Below are positions 12,915 through 24,334 of a stretch of 64,000 bases of DNA, piece after piece. A program made the position numbers and the translations under genes. Origin of the DNA: Atopsyche davidsoni (Eukaryota; Arthropoda; Insecta; Trichoptera; Hydrobiosidae); NCBI GenBank assembly GCA_022113835.1, contig JAILWY010000010.1:14379501-14443500 (forward strand), given 5' to 3'. How positions within the stretch are numbered: the stretch's first letter is position 1; every line of letters begins with the position of its first letter. Below the pieces are notes generated by a model. The model made no database searches. It was not told where the DNA came from and saw nothing but the letters and a program-made list of their open reading frames with translations.

Positions 12915-15256
12915 TTTTCACGATTTTCGAACATTTAAAAGCCTATGTCCAATCTATATTAACCGATTTTTTTATAGGAAATTAAAATTTCTAAATTTTG
13001 TATTTTTAAGCAAATTTCTAATCACCTTATCTAGGCTTTCCTACAAAGTGTTTCATAAATAAAAATCCTGAGTGTTTCCAAAATTTTTGGACCACCCTCT
13101 ACCATCTGCAAGCGATTATGCCCTTAATGACATTAATATTTAAGTAGCTGAAGACTCAACTCGCCAGCACCCTATTTAAGAGAGAACACGGTTGCCCTGA
13201 TAATGTGGAACGAGTTTAATTAATAAATTCCACGTCTTGTCATACTTTTTGGGTTAGTTCCTTGTCCTCGGCATCTATCAAAAGTGTCAACATAAATTAA
13301 AATTTCGCGAAAATCGTTTCACTTGCTGAAGACTAGTGTGGTATTTCAAAAAATAATGTTAACCCATCAAAAGCCTTCAACGTGTTTATTTTAGTTTTTA
13401 CGAGAAGCAGTGTATTTTTTTGAAGACTTTTTTTGGCTTTTTTGGTTTTATTTCTCGTGACTCTCCTTTTCTTTGTTTTTTTTTTTTTTATTTTTTTCAT
13501 ATTTAAGCTATTCCACGCACTAAGCATAAAATGAATAACCAAACCGATTCTATTCTTGTTAAATTATATTTCTACTATTTTTTTTACCAAATTTCTACAT
13601 ATTCTTTGTTGACGTAACGAAATAATTTTTTAAGCATTTATAATATACATTCAGAAATATTTAACATTGGTCTTCATCATAAAACTCATTATCCAGAAAC
13701 CAAATGTCATCACTAAAATGCAGATCTGTCTAACCTATCGAACCTGTCTCACAAGTCAGGAATGAGCTGTTTGTTTATAAATTCAATATTTTTGACAGAA
13801 ATTACTTAGTTTAAAATCGATTCGATATTTTTAAAATCACAAAACATCGAAGAAAAATATTTTTAAATATCAGTGTTGTTTTAACCAAATGTTAAATAGC
13901 TTAGAAATAATCCACCTTATTAAGTGACATTATTTTATAATTGCACTTAATAACAAAATATATAAAATAGATTCTTAATGCAAATGTCATAGGTTCAAGT
14001 GTTTATCAATTGTTAGTTAATAGGCAGTGCCTGCGTAATACTACGAGGTGCATTTAAAAGAAAAAACACAAAAATTATAATTTCTGCCACCAAAATACTC
14101 TATTTTATATATTATAATAATAGATAAAAGTCTACTAAGCCTAAACTTTTATTTCAATACAAGTTGTAGGACAAGTGTGTTTTACCCGTTGTTTGCAGAT
14201 ACGCTATCTCCGGCAGTGTTTTGTCTCAATATTTAAAATTATTACGCCATATCGAGTACTATGTTCAAAACCGTACGTTCAATTAAGTAATCAATATTAA
14301 TTATAGTTGTAAAATAATAATTTGTTATTAGCATACGTATAGAATATCATGTAAAATGCTAATCGGACCCGTTTGCATGGGAGAACGTGGAAACCCCCGC
14401 ATATTACAGGCTTTATTTATTTAACATATTTGCTTAAAAGTTGTTACTTGCAATGAATACATTATTTCGTTAATTCATGTTATTTTAAATTAAAAAGTCA
14501 CGTTCCGTAATCAAAATAATTAAATAATTTAAAAGGGTCATTTGATTTGCAGCACGTCGGGTCAGTGAACGCTTAAAAGCATTCATTTTTAAAATGACAA
14601 ATTGTTTTTCGAGCATTTCAAAGTTTTTTGGGCAAAACATGTACATTGCTTTCAATATTTAATAATTTGATTCCACTTTCTTAAAAAAAATACCTTGATT
14701 TTCTTCATAGTAATATGGATCATTCTATACTAACTTACCACAAAACGAGTACATTGAATATTTTGAATAATAATAATTTAAAATTAAACTTGATCAACTT
14801 TTGAAAGTCCAATGTATAAGTGCCCACTTCCCCCGGATGTTGTGGGTTCAATTCTTAGCAAATGTAATACTTTGTAATGTAACATGATCGTCCGACTTAA
14901 GCTATTAACTTTTCTTTCCGACGTAATAACGCAACTATTTTCAAATGTGTTTATAATTTTGTCTATCTCTATTAATGTCAAAATTCAAAATTCTGTTTTT
15001 AAAATCACAAATACTTTTATACACTCGAACATTTAATTTTATTTGTATAAGTAATGAATTATATATCTACGTTTTAAAAGTATTCTTTAAAACCTAATAA
15101 ATACCATACTTTAATGTATTAAGATTAAATATCTCATAACATTCATAGAGTTTCGGTATAGGTAAGAGGATAACTTTCAAAATTTTCTATTATATCTATA
15201 CCATGCTATATGTAAGTTAATTACTGGTTATAATCACAGTTTATTTTAAATATATT

Positions 15257-15317
<61 letters not shown>

Positions 15318-18300
15318 GTATATATATATTGTGTGTGTTTTTTTTTATAAGCTCCATAAAAAAACCAAAGTTAAAGGCATTGTGGAGATGGAAAAAACGC
15401 AACTCCAGACCTACAGTGAAGTTTTCGGATCGAGTCAAATTAGAGCAAAGCCTAATAATATAACGTCAATGATTCTAATTTAATTAAAGTATTAATTATT
15501 CAAATTATTTTTTTATTTAGACTCCGCATTATATATTGAGTATCTACTGCTGGTTATTAAAATAAACCAACTCCTTTTTCAATATCTTCTTTCTTTAAAG
15601 CTTATCCTCGTATGATTAAAACTGTCAAAACGAGTAGTTTTTTTCAACCGAACACAACTTGTCTTTTTTATAATAGTAAGAGCTATAGAAGTCCCGCGAC
15701 CCTACGGAAAAATACAATCACGGTTACATAAAGACATTAAAGCAACCATAATATCCCAAAAATAAAACTTGATTTAATTATAAGTCTCATTTTCATCAGC
15801 ACCGTTAATTTTTACGCCGTTACCGAAACTTCGTTACGAAAAAAAATACATTTTTATATGCCTCCCCGCGCACCCCCTCCGCGTGATGACTTTTGCAGTC
15901 CTAAAACTTTAAGGTGCCATTAAACGGGGACGTTAGTACCCGGCAGATGGATACAACGGCTCGAGGAGGCCATCGAAAAATGGCCCGAGATATTAAAATC
16001 GGAATTAGCCCGAGAATGGGCAATTACTACTTTAAAAAGGAAATCAAATACAAAACGGAATGCCGACGAGAGTTCTTTGTTTCAGATTTGTAGCCACTTT
16101 TCTAAATAACTACCTATAAAGAAAAAGAAATATTTAATCCGACTTCACCTAAGGAGATGAATAAAAGAGAAGGTTTACCCTTTGCTAAGAGCCGTTTTTC
16201 AGTTAAATTATTTCCCAGCACATTAACATTCGTAATTTTTTTTGCTATTTAAATATAAAAAATATCAGATATAATATTTTAAATATCAGCGTAATATATT
16301 GAGTGATATACAGTAAACCACATTGATTGCTAGATCAAAACAAGTACTCGCATTTACATACATTTTATTTGAAGCCTACTAAATGAAATGCATATTTGGT
16401 TCAACTAACCATACAATTTGAATAAAATGGTTGATAGCATTTATAATATATTGAATTAAATTTATCTTATTATATATGTGAGAGTAACTATAATTATTAT
16501 TTTCTACCCAGATTATATTGTTCAGAAAAACTGTTTTTTATGCTATTATTATTAAAAAACCTAATTTATTTTTTAAATATGATTTTAGATGTTTTTCATA
16601 GAAAATGTTTTTTTTAACAAATATAATAATATAATTTAATTACATTTTACATTCATTCAAAATATCAAAGTGGATTCTGTTTATTTTGAGAAGGTATGGT
16701 TATCCACGTCAACTTTTTACTTGCCATATGCCAACGACCGGCAAAAAAGGGACTACAAGGGCTAGGTTGTTTGATTTCCTTTCTTTTTGTAAGTGCGGTG
16801 GTAGAATCGATATCGAATTGCAGTTTAGTTGCTGAAACGAGGTGACGCGGCCCGCGGCAGCGTTAAACTTTTAGTGGACAGTTTGTGTCTCGGGAGACAA
16901 CACCGCACAGTGGAACTTCTGCACGTGTGATACAATAAAAAAATAACTTCTTCACTGCGAACGCTCGAATAAGTTACAAAGGAGGCGCCTTGTTGAAATA
17001 GCGAAACGGCGAGAATAAAATTGGATACAAATATGAAAGCAAACAATGGCACCTTGTGTCTGGTGTGACCATATATCAGGGTTTTTTTATTTTCTAGATT
17101 ATTTTTATACATTCACAGGTAATAAAGTAAGGTTATTGGTTTCTTAGGTATTAACGTTTGCCGACATTGGTTTATTTACAATGTGTGTTCTAGTCACGTA
17201 ATAAATAAATTTCATAAAAAGTAAGGAACTTATCACTACTGGGTCTATTTACTTTTTGTTGGTTTTTATACATATTTTATAGACCCTTGTTATTTTATAA
17301 ACTATGAATTATGTAGAAAACGGATTATTTTTTATTTTATTCAGACTATATGTAAGGAAGATTTTAATCAAAATACTAAGTTGCATTTAATCGTGAAAAA
17401 TATGTATGAATTTTTTTTTCAAGACTAATTTATTTTAGTTGCTGAAATATCAACAGTAGACTAATGGCGACCCTACACCATTCTCTACTGGGACCCGTAC
17501 GTTACTATTGAGTGTTTATACTTTGTTCTCCCATTTTGTTTTGCGCGTTGCCAAATTGAACAGGGTCGGATGCTCGATAACAGCACAGTAAATAGGGCGC
17601 ATGTGGAAATTTAACTGCGCCGACCCTGCTTTTGATACAATAATCATGAGTTACATCGTGGCAGTGACACTTAAATGAATAACGCTGAGGTGAAAATAAG
17701 GCAGGCTGAAAATATACAACAGATTAATGTATGTGTCCAACCAGTAAGCACGTAGCCCTTGTCAAAGCTAAGCCTGCTGAGTCGAGAAGTTGTCGCTAAG
17801 CAAATGCTGCCTTGGTACATACAGAACTTGAATTATAAAAATATAATTAGGAAAGAAACATTTATTTTAAATAATGTGTGTTTGTTAAATCTACATGAAA
17901 CACTCGTAATATTACAAAAGCACACCTTATAAACTCACGCTACGTACGAATTACAACTAAACGTCGTTTCATTGAGATAGTGGCCAATGATATAATAGGG
18001 GTTTCGATACAAACTACTGGATACGGCCAGTATATTTAAATATAAAAAAAATTCTAGCAAAATACTGCATCGTAAATTTTTTCCACAATACCGTTTTCAA
18101 AGAAAATCAAGATAAAATAATCCACACAAAAAGACCATCGCATCCCTTTGTGCACAAATGTATACTGTTTTTTACGATCCGCAAAACCGCGCAGCGTATT
18201 GTTTTCGCCATAAAGCAGGTGCACTGCAATCATATTTTACCAATACAAAATTTTCGAACTGAAACACTAAACGATTCGCCACCGCTTTGGGTTTTCCTCC

Positions 18301-19966
18301 AATTCAACGTAAATAAATTCTCAGCTAATTAGTTGTTTCACTGAAGTGGTTTGCCGAGTCGCTGATTGTGTTTCACAATTATTCGGTGGAAAATTTATAT
18401 TTCAATTAGAATATAATTTAAAGCAATATTTAATTTGTTTATTAAAGCATTCATTTTGTTTATAAATACTTTATTGACTTATTTACCAAAATGTATATAT
18501 ATTCAAATATTATGAGTATGAAGCTAACTAAAATTAAAAACGTTTAATCTTATTTAAATTACTGCGATTTGACGGCTGAAGACGGCCGACTTCGATAGTG
18601 CGATGAAAAATTCTGCAGATGTGGTATAGACGTTCACTCTAAGAAAAACTTTCAGGAATAAAATCACGACAGAACTTTGACTTCCGGTTGTGATTTCATT
18701 AGAAAAATTAAAGAAAATTTTCGCTTTACTTTAAACGAAGTTTCATTGAAATCCATTAAGATGGTAATTTTTAACATTTTCATTTTATATAATTCAAAGC
18801 TAATTTAATTTTTAGTTATTCAAAAGTATTAAGCATCGAAACACTGCTTTTGTAAACGTTTTGATTATCCTAATTTAATCCTTATTTTGATTGTGTGCTA
18901 ATTTTCATAATCAGCTAATCCGAGACAAAATACCCAGCAATCAAGGACATGACTTTTTCCAAAAAAATATATACTTTACCGAATTTAATAAATTAATTAC
19001 TGAAAAGATTTAACATTTCATAACTATCCGTGCCACGAGCTAAACGCTCTGGCTATTTCATCACTATCATGAATAACTTTGATATATTTTAGTGTTTAAA
19101 GAATTCTTATGAAGTATATTTTATTAACAAGTAAATGCAATGGCTTCACTTTATATGTGTAAAATTCATTTTGTTATTGTAATCCTTTCAAACGTATCGT
19201 ATACTAAAGTAATTTACGTTTTAAAGAAATATATAGTTATTGCATCAATCTTAACATCTTCCAGTCTTCCATTTGCAGCTACCAGCTCATCTCGAGAGTA
19301 CCTACAACTTTAGTAGCATAGCAAGTCTGTTTGTTTTTAATGTTCTTTATAAAACACAATAAAACTAAGTTTTCTTACTAACTTATGACTTTCGTTTAGC
19401 TTTATATCGTGTATAATTGCATATAAGATACTCACGTTAATTTCCGGTGATTTGAGGTAGCATCTTATTTATGGTGTTTTTCTACAAGCAGTTCTAAAGC
19501 CATGGCGATGGACGATGGAGGTGACGGGCTGCGTGCTTCTGCCGTCACGTTCATGGCGCAGCCGAGTTGAGGCCACGTCGAGTCACGCCCGATGACTTCT
19601 ATTCGCGAATCGAATTCCTAACTTGTACAATTCAATTTATTGAGCAGTTTAACGATCGGAGCCGCCAAGTTTAAAACGGGAATAATAGGCCTCCAAGATT
19701 CACATTTCCGAGAAAGTTTGCACTGTGGAGTAAGATGTGCCCCCAAAAACTAGGGTTAGCACTATACTTTTCAATTATTCTTGGTATTAATTAATCAAAT
19801 CCCTTTATTTGGACTGCATATATTGAATGGACATATTACTTTGACTACTAAATATTCATGAATTACATTTTTATGTGATTACCTTGACGAACATTTTTTT
19901 AAATAGGTTAAAACTGGTTACATCAATTACGTACTTGCTCAGTTACAAAATCTTTAAAGCAAAACT
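12915..19966 (+). other. Second part of the 24.6-kb intron
   Basis: AT-rich, without a supported gene. It contains the (TA)n tract at 15260-15313, GC-richer patches near 15860-15990 and 19495-19620, and a degenerate tRNA-B-box-like motif near 14863-14873. ORFs in the GC-richer patches do not resemble known proteins. Confidence 0.7.
15260..15313. repeat. (TA)n microsatellite
   Basis: About 27 uninterrupted TA units, followed by imperfect TA and TG units to about 15340. It generates a spurious Tyr-Ile repeat ORF on the minus strand. Confidence 0.97.
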
Positions 19967-19981
19967 AGCTTAAACCTTAGC

Positions 19982-20063
<82 letters not shown>

Positions 20064-20078
20064 GCTAGGGTTTAAGCT
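19967..20078. repeat. Hairpin: 18-bp arms flanking a (TA)n core
   Basis: Bases 19967-19984 and 20061-20078 are reverse complements at 17 of 18 positions (arm core CTTAAACC and GGTTTAAG types). The space between is about 38 TA units, which are themselves self-complementary, so the whole 112 bp can fold as one stem. The unique arms show that this is more than a plain microsatellite. Confidence 0.9.
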
Positions 20079-23000
20079 TGTAAACTTAAGCTTGTATAAA
20101 TTAATAAATGAAAATGTTTCTCTGATTTAAGTTTTTCAATCGGTTACCCTAGTTGGGCTAAACTTTCGACTGTTTATTAAATTGATTTGAGTTGTATTCA
20201 CAGTCATAGTTAGAATGATTAACTGGGCTTTATCAGCACAGCTATCGAAATTTCTAAACTTGTCAAGACAAAAACTTATTAAAGTGTTAAGTACCTCCTT
20301 CATTAATTTACGTGCTTTCGAATAGGATTGCTGTCACTGGCTTGTACTTATCGTCGCGTGTATGCCAAAGCCATGAATGTATTGTTGTAAATTCATTCAT
20401 ATTATTTTGGTCATTTTGTTTAGATACACACATTTCTTTCTTATTCAAAAGCTAAAAAGTATTATTTAACATTTAACAAATTTGTTAAGTAGTTTTATCG
20501 TTACTTTGATTTTTTTATAATTTCTCGTTTCAAAAGAGTTTTAATTTTTTCTAATATTTGTTATATTTTAAATTCTAGTCGCGTACATATTACTTACTTA
20601 AGTAAAAGCTTTAATCTACTTCTGATTTTCATCTCATAAACATAAATACTATTCTTTACGTTGAGTTACATTACAATGACTAATTTGGATTCGGCAAAAG
20701 TTCATTTCATAGTTAATATGCATGAATAAATTTAACCATCATGAATTCATGAAATATTATTAATACTACGCCGCAATAAGAAGTCACTTATAATTGAATA
20801 GAAGTGATGATATTTGTATAATTTGCGTTAATATTTTTTAATGTATTTAAATTTCACTAAAAGACTTGTTTAATTAGAGCAAAACGCATTTTTAAGATAT
20901 TGAGAATTGCTGGATTCATAATGTAAAGCAGCGCCGCTAATTTTGCCAAAAAAGCAGCAAACACCAAACTGTGAATCGTTAAAGACCCATCCGCTGCGAT
21001 AAACTCAACTTACGCTGCAAATTCGAAATAACTGTATCTGCGATAAAAGTTAATCCTGGCATATTAACGAAAAAACATGGAAACATACAAAAAGGTGTAT
21101 AAAGGTACATAACGCATTTCTACTTTGAAATAGGCAAATTTACCATGAATTCCAACATTCAAAACAATGTATTTTTTTTATAAAACCTGCTGTTTTAACG
21201 TTCATGATATGTAATCATATGATGAGGATGATTATTTTGTATATTTTATAGTAAATTGCTTACTTGGCTGTTCTTTTATAAAAAATGTGAACTTATTTTA
21301 CAAAATCATTATTTTAAACGGGAATCGTTATTCGGGGCGTACTAAATTGGCACAAAGTGGGTTTATTACAATCAATTTGGCACCTTTACCGTCTGAAAGT
21401 CAATTAGCAGGTAAATTGTTCGAATAATTTTATACAGGGTCAAACTTAATAGTATATAACTTACTTTGGCAAATAAGGAGAACAATTTATGCTTTTCAAA
21501 TTAAAATACTAATCGCAACTAAAAGCCAACATTGTTAACTACAATTTCCGAAACTATGTTATATATTTTTACTTTAAAGTTAAATATCAATTACATAAAA
21601 AATATTCGTTTTTATATTTTCAAAAAAAATCTTATAGTTTTTATTATAACAGTAAAATACACGATGCTTATAATCATAAAACGCTTTAAATCCCCACCCA
21701 AATATTTATGTTTTCAAAAAACAATATAATTATAATATCAAAGTTTATTGAGTCTGATCAATACTCTTATATAAGTTTCAGTGTATTTACGAGCTTATAA
21801 AATATGCAAACGAAAACATAAATACAATTAATATTTGAAGCTGGCGTCTGTAATTACGTTTTAAAATGAACAATAAAAAATTAATGAATTTGAAGTGCCG
21901 ATACACAAAAAAATTATACGATCAGAAGCAAGTATATTGATCCATCGCATATATGTACAATGCCGTGGAGTTGCATTCGTTATTTCTTTCTGATCTCCGA
22001 TTTTTTAATCTTTATAATTAAATAAACGAAAAGTTAAAATCAGTATACAACCAATTAAACTATCGCGCACGATCACCACAAAAGCAGTTGTCAGCTTTCA
22101 CAGCTGGGCGAAGACCACTCCGCACTTCTTTCGTTCCTGTCGCCACGTCAGCTCTCTGCCGACGGGTTCCATGAGGTAGCTGCAGCATGTCGTCTCCTCG
22201 ACGAGCCTTTGGGCGTCTTTTCATCCTCTTGACGGATTTTTAATTCTAAAGAAACAGTCAAATTATTATACTTCATTTACAGTGCTACTCGAGGGCACTG
22301 AGGATTATGGCGTTTATTTCAACCACAGTACAAATAAAAATATATTTCTGTGAACAAAAAACAATTAAAAGGGGCCATTTTGTATTAAATTTATTGTTTA
22401 TTTAATTTATTATAATAATTTTTTTATTTATTCATTTTTGGGTTTTTAATTTTTTAAGAATAAGATAACTAGATGGTAATTAACATAGGCGTTTTCAGTC
22501 TGAGTTCGTTACTCTAAATTCAACCCGTGCTGCTTTCGTTTCGTAATATTCATTTGAGAAGTATTACAAAACATCTCTCCAAAATTAGTTCCATCGTCGT
22601 TATGTTTGCAGTTCATATTTTTTTTTCTTGAAATGTATTCAAGCTTGCTAAAAACTTTAGAATCTTAATAACAGTAAAAATGTAGTAATAAAAAAATATA
22701 TATACCGAAAATCGGTTCACATAACGCTTTGAATTTTGCTGAAAATAAAGAGAGATTATTTTTTTTATATTGAATCATAATGCCATCAGGCTTTAACAAC
22801 AAATATTTAATCTATTTTTAAATCAGGGAAAACTTTCATTGGTCTCGGCAACATGCCCGATAAAGGCAAACGAACGCAACAGCACGTATATTTTCAGTTT
22901 ATATCTTGCACAATCTAAAATAAAAAATACCTGTACATAAGTTCGTCGTTGGCGCAAGTTTCTCGCTTAAAACTTTACTGTTCGCTGGCCGGGAGTTTGG

Positions 23001-23974
23001 CGCACCTGGTTCCCGCGCGGGCGCTCCGCCACCTTTTTTTAAATTGAAGCCCGCGAGCGGTCGGGCCAGGGGAGCGGGACTGGAGGCCCGGGAATCCCGA
23101 CCCGTTAACGATCCACCAGCTTGCTAAATTTATTATTTATACTATTATCGGGGCTTGTTTTGTACGGCAATTAACGGAAATTTATGATTATAATTTGTAT
23201 TTTTAGTGGGAATATTTATATAACAATTTTTACTTCATGCTACTTTTTATCCAAGCAGTGTAACAAGCATTACAAAAAAATTATATATTTATATACATAA
23301 TTATTTTTTATTGTGATAAACTACCGCACAGAATTCATGTTCTTTTTAAAAAAATTATAATTTTATGCGCCAAAAAGCACACATCTACGTTATTATCATG
23401 CTATCTAGGTAAGATTTTTTCGCAATCGAGAGCCAAGGTTTTACTTTGTGTCATATATCAAAGGTCTCGCATAAAACACCGGGATGACTAAAATTAGCAG
23501 ATCCGGAAATATAACAGGGAGTCGTATAAAAAATGCAGATATAATTGTTCCGCAGAGCTGAAGGTGTTGAATACAAAGTTTGTTTCGCCCCATCGGTCCC
23601 CGGAGGGTCATTCGGGGGGTGCCCATTTAAAAAAAGATGGACATTCCCTGGCGTCAGTGGCTCTAAACTTTTTTTAAACTTTTCGCATTAACTGAGTTAT
23701 ATACACTCTACGCTTTTTAAATAGAAGCTTATTCTTAATTTTTTTAAACGTTTTAAATATATTCAGAATAATTTTATAAACATGGATTCTTTATTCACGG
23801 ATGATATAAAAATATAGTTTTGAGTACAAAGAATATAAAATTATCATTAATAATATTGAAAGCACGGTGTGGTATAATGTGTATATAATTAGATTAAATA
23901 GTGCAAGGTAAAATCAAAAGATATTAAAAACTATACTGGGTGCAATTAAGAATATCATAAAAATATATATTTAC
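20079..23974 (+). other. Intron stretch without a recognised gene
   Basis: AT-rich. It holds a strongly GC-rich island at about 22975-23115, including CACCTG and CCCGCGCGGG words, and a smaller one near 23560-23625. No coding sequence is supported. Confidence 0.7.
22975..23115. promoter_or_regulatory. GC-rich, CpG-rich island inside AT-rich intron
   Basis: A roughly 140-bp block of very high GC, with sharp edges against AT-rich flanks. It has no open reading frame with protein character. Such islands recur through the introns and may be conserved regulatory elements; that is inference from composition only. Confidence 0.35.
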
Positions 23975-24334
23975 TTGATAATGATTAAGAACATTTTTTT
24001 AAATATTGAAAATTGATTAAAGAAACTCTTAGAAAAATATATCAACGTGATTTGTGCGGGATTCGAACCCACATCCCCTCGCTTACATGGCAGGTGCATT
24101 ACCAACTATGCTAACCAATCACTAGTACTAGACAAGAATTTTTAATAATCATATCCTATAAATGAAACAATGTTCTTATTAAGCCTAATTAAATATTGTG
24201 TGACTTGCAATACTAGACTTTTAACACAAAGTACTGAGTGAAGCATTTTTAAATCCAATCTGGATATTAGTCTATTTAATTATGTCAATACACGTACTTG
24301 TTAAATTTAAAAAAATGTTCTTAATCATTATCAA
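23975..24334. mobile_element. 360-bp element with perfect 29-bp terminal inverted repeats (MITE-like)
   Basis: Bases 23975-24003 and 24306-24334 are exact reverse complements over 29 bases (start TTGATAATGATTAAGAAC). Complementarity stops abruptly on both sides, as expected for true element ends. The interior has no transposase but contains a 73-base tRNA-like sequence at 24048-24120. I could not find a convincing target-site duplication. The left-flank sequence ATATTTACTTGAT recurs some 75 bp beyond the right end, which may reflect an older duplication. The family is not recognised. Confidence 0.75.
24048..24120 (-). tRNA. tRNA-like cloverleaf (possible tRNA pseudogene or SINE head)
   Basis: On the minus strand the 73 bases fold into a canonical-length cloverleaf. 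The acceptor GATTGGT pairs with ACAAATC (one mismatch), the D stem GCAT/ATGC is perfect, the anticodon stem CCTGC/GCGAG has one mismatch and a G-T pair, and the variable loop has 5 bases. The T stem GTGGG/CCCGC carries loop TTCGAAT, giving a good B box. The loop CATGTAA would give anticodon TGT (Thr), but position 33 is A instead of the nearly invariant U. It is therefore more likely a decayed tRNA or tRNA-derived SINE than a working tRNA gene. It lies inside the element with 29-bp terminal repeats. Confidence 0.5.

Noticed and set aside
13333..13542. Lys-rich 69-codon ORF
   Set aside because: Comes from poly-T/poly-A-rich low-complexity DNA on the opposite strand.
15256..15438. 60-codon ORF ending in a Tyr-Ile repeat
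   Set aside because: Product of the (TA)n microsatellite.
19501..19569. 22-codon ORF starting ATGGCGATGG in a GC-rich patch
   Set aside because: Too short, with no homologue recognised and no splice or expression context.
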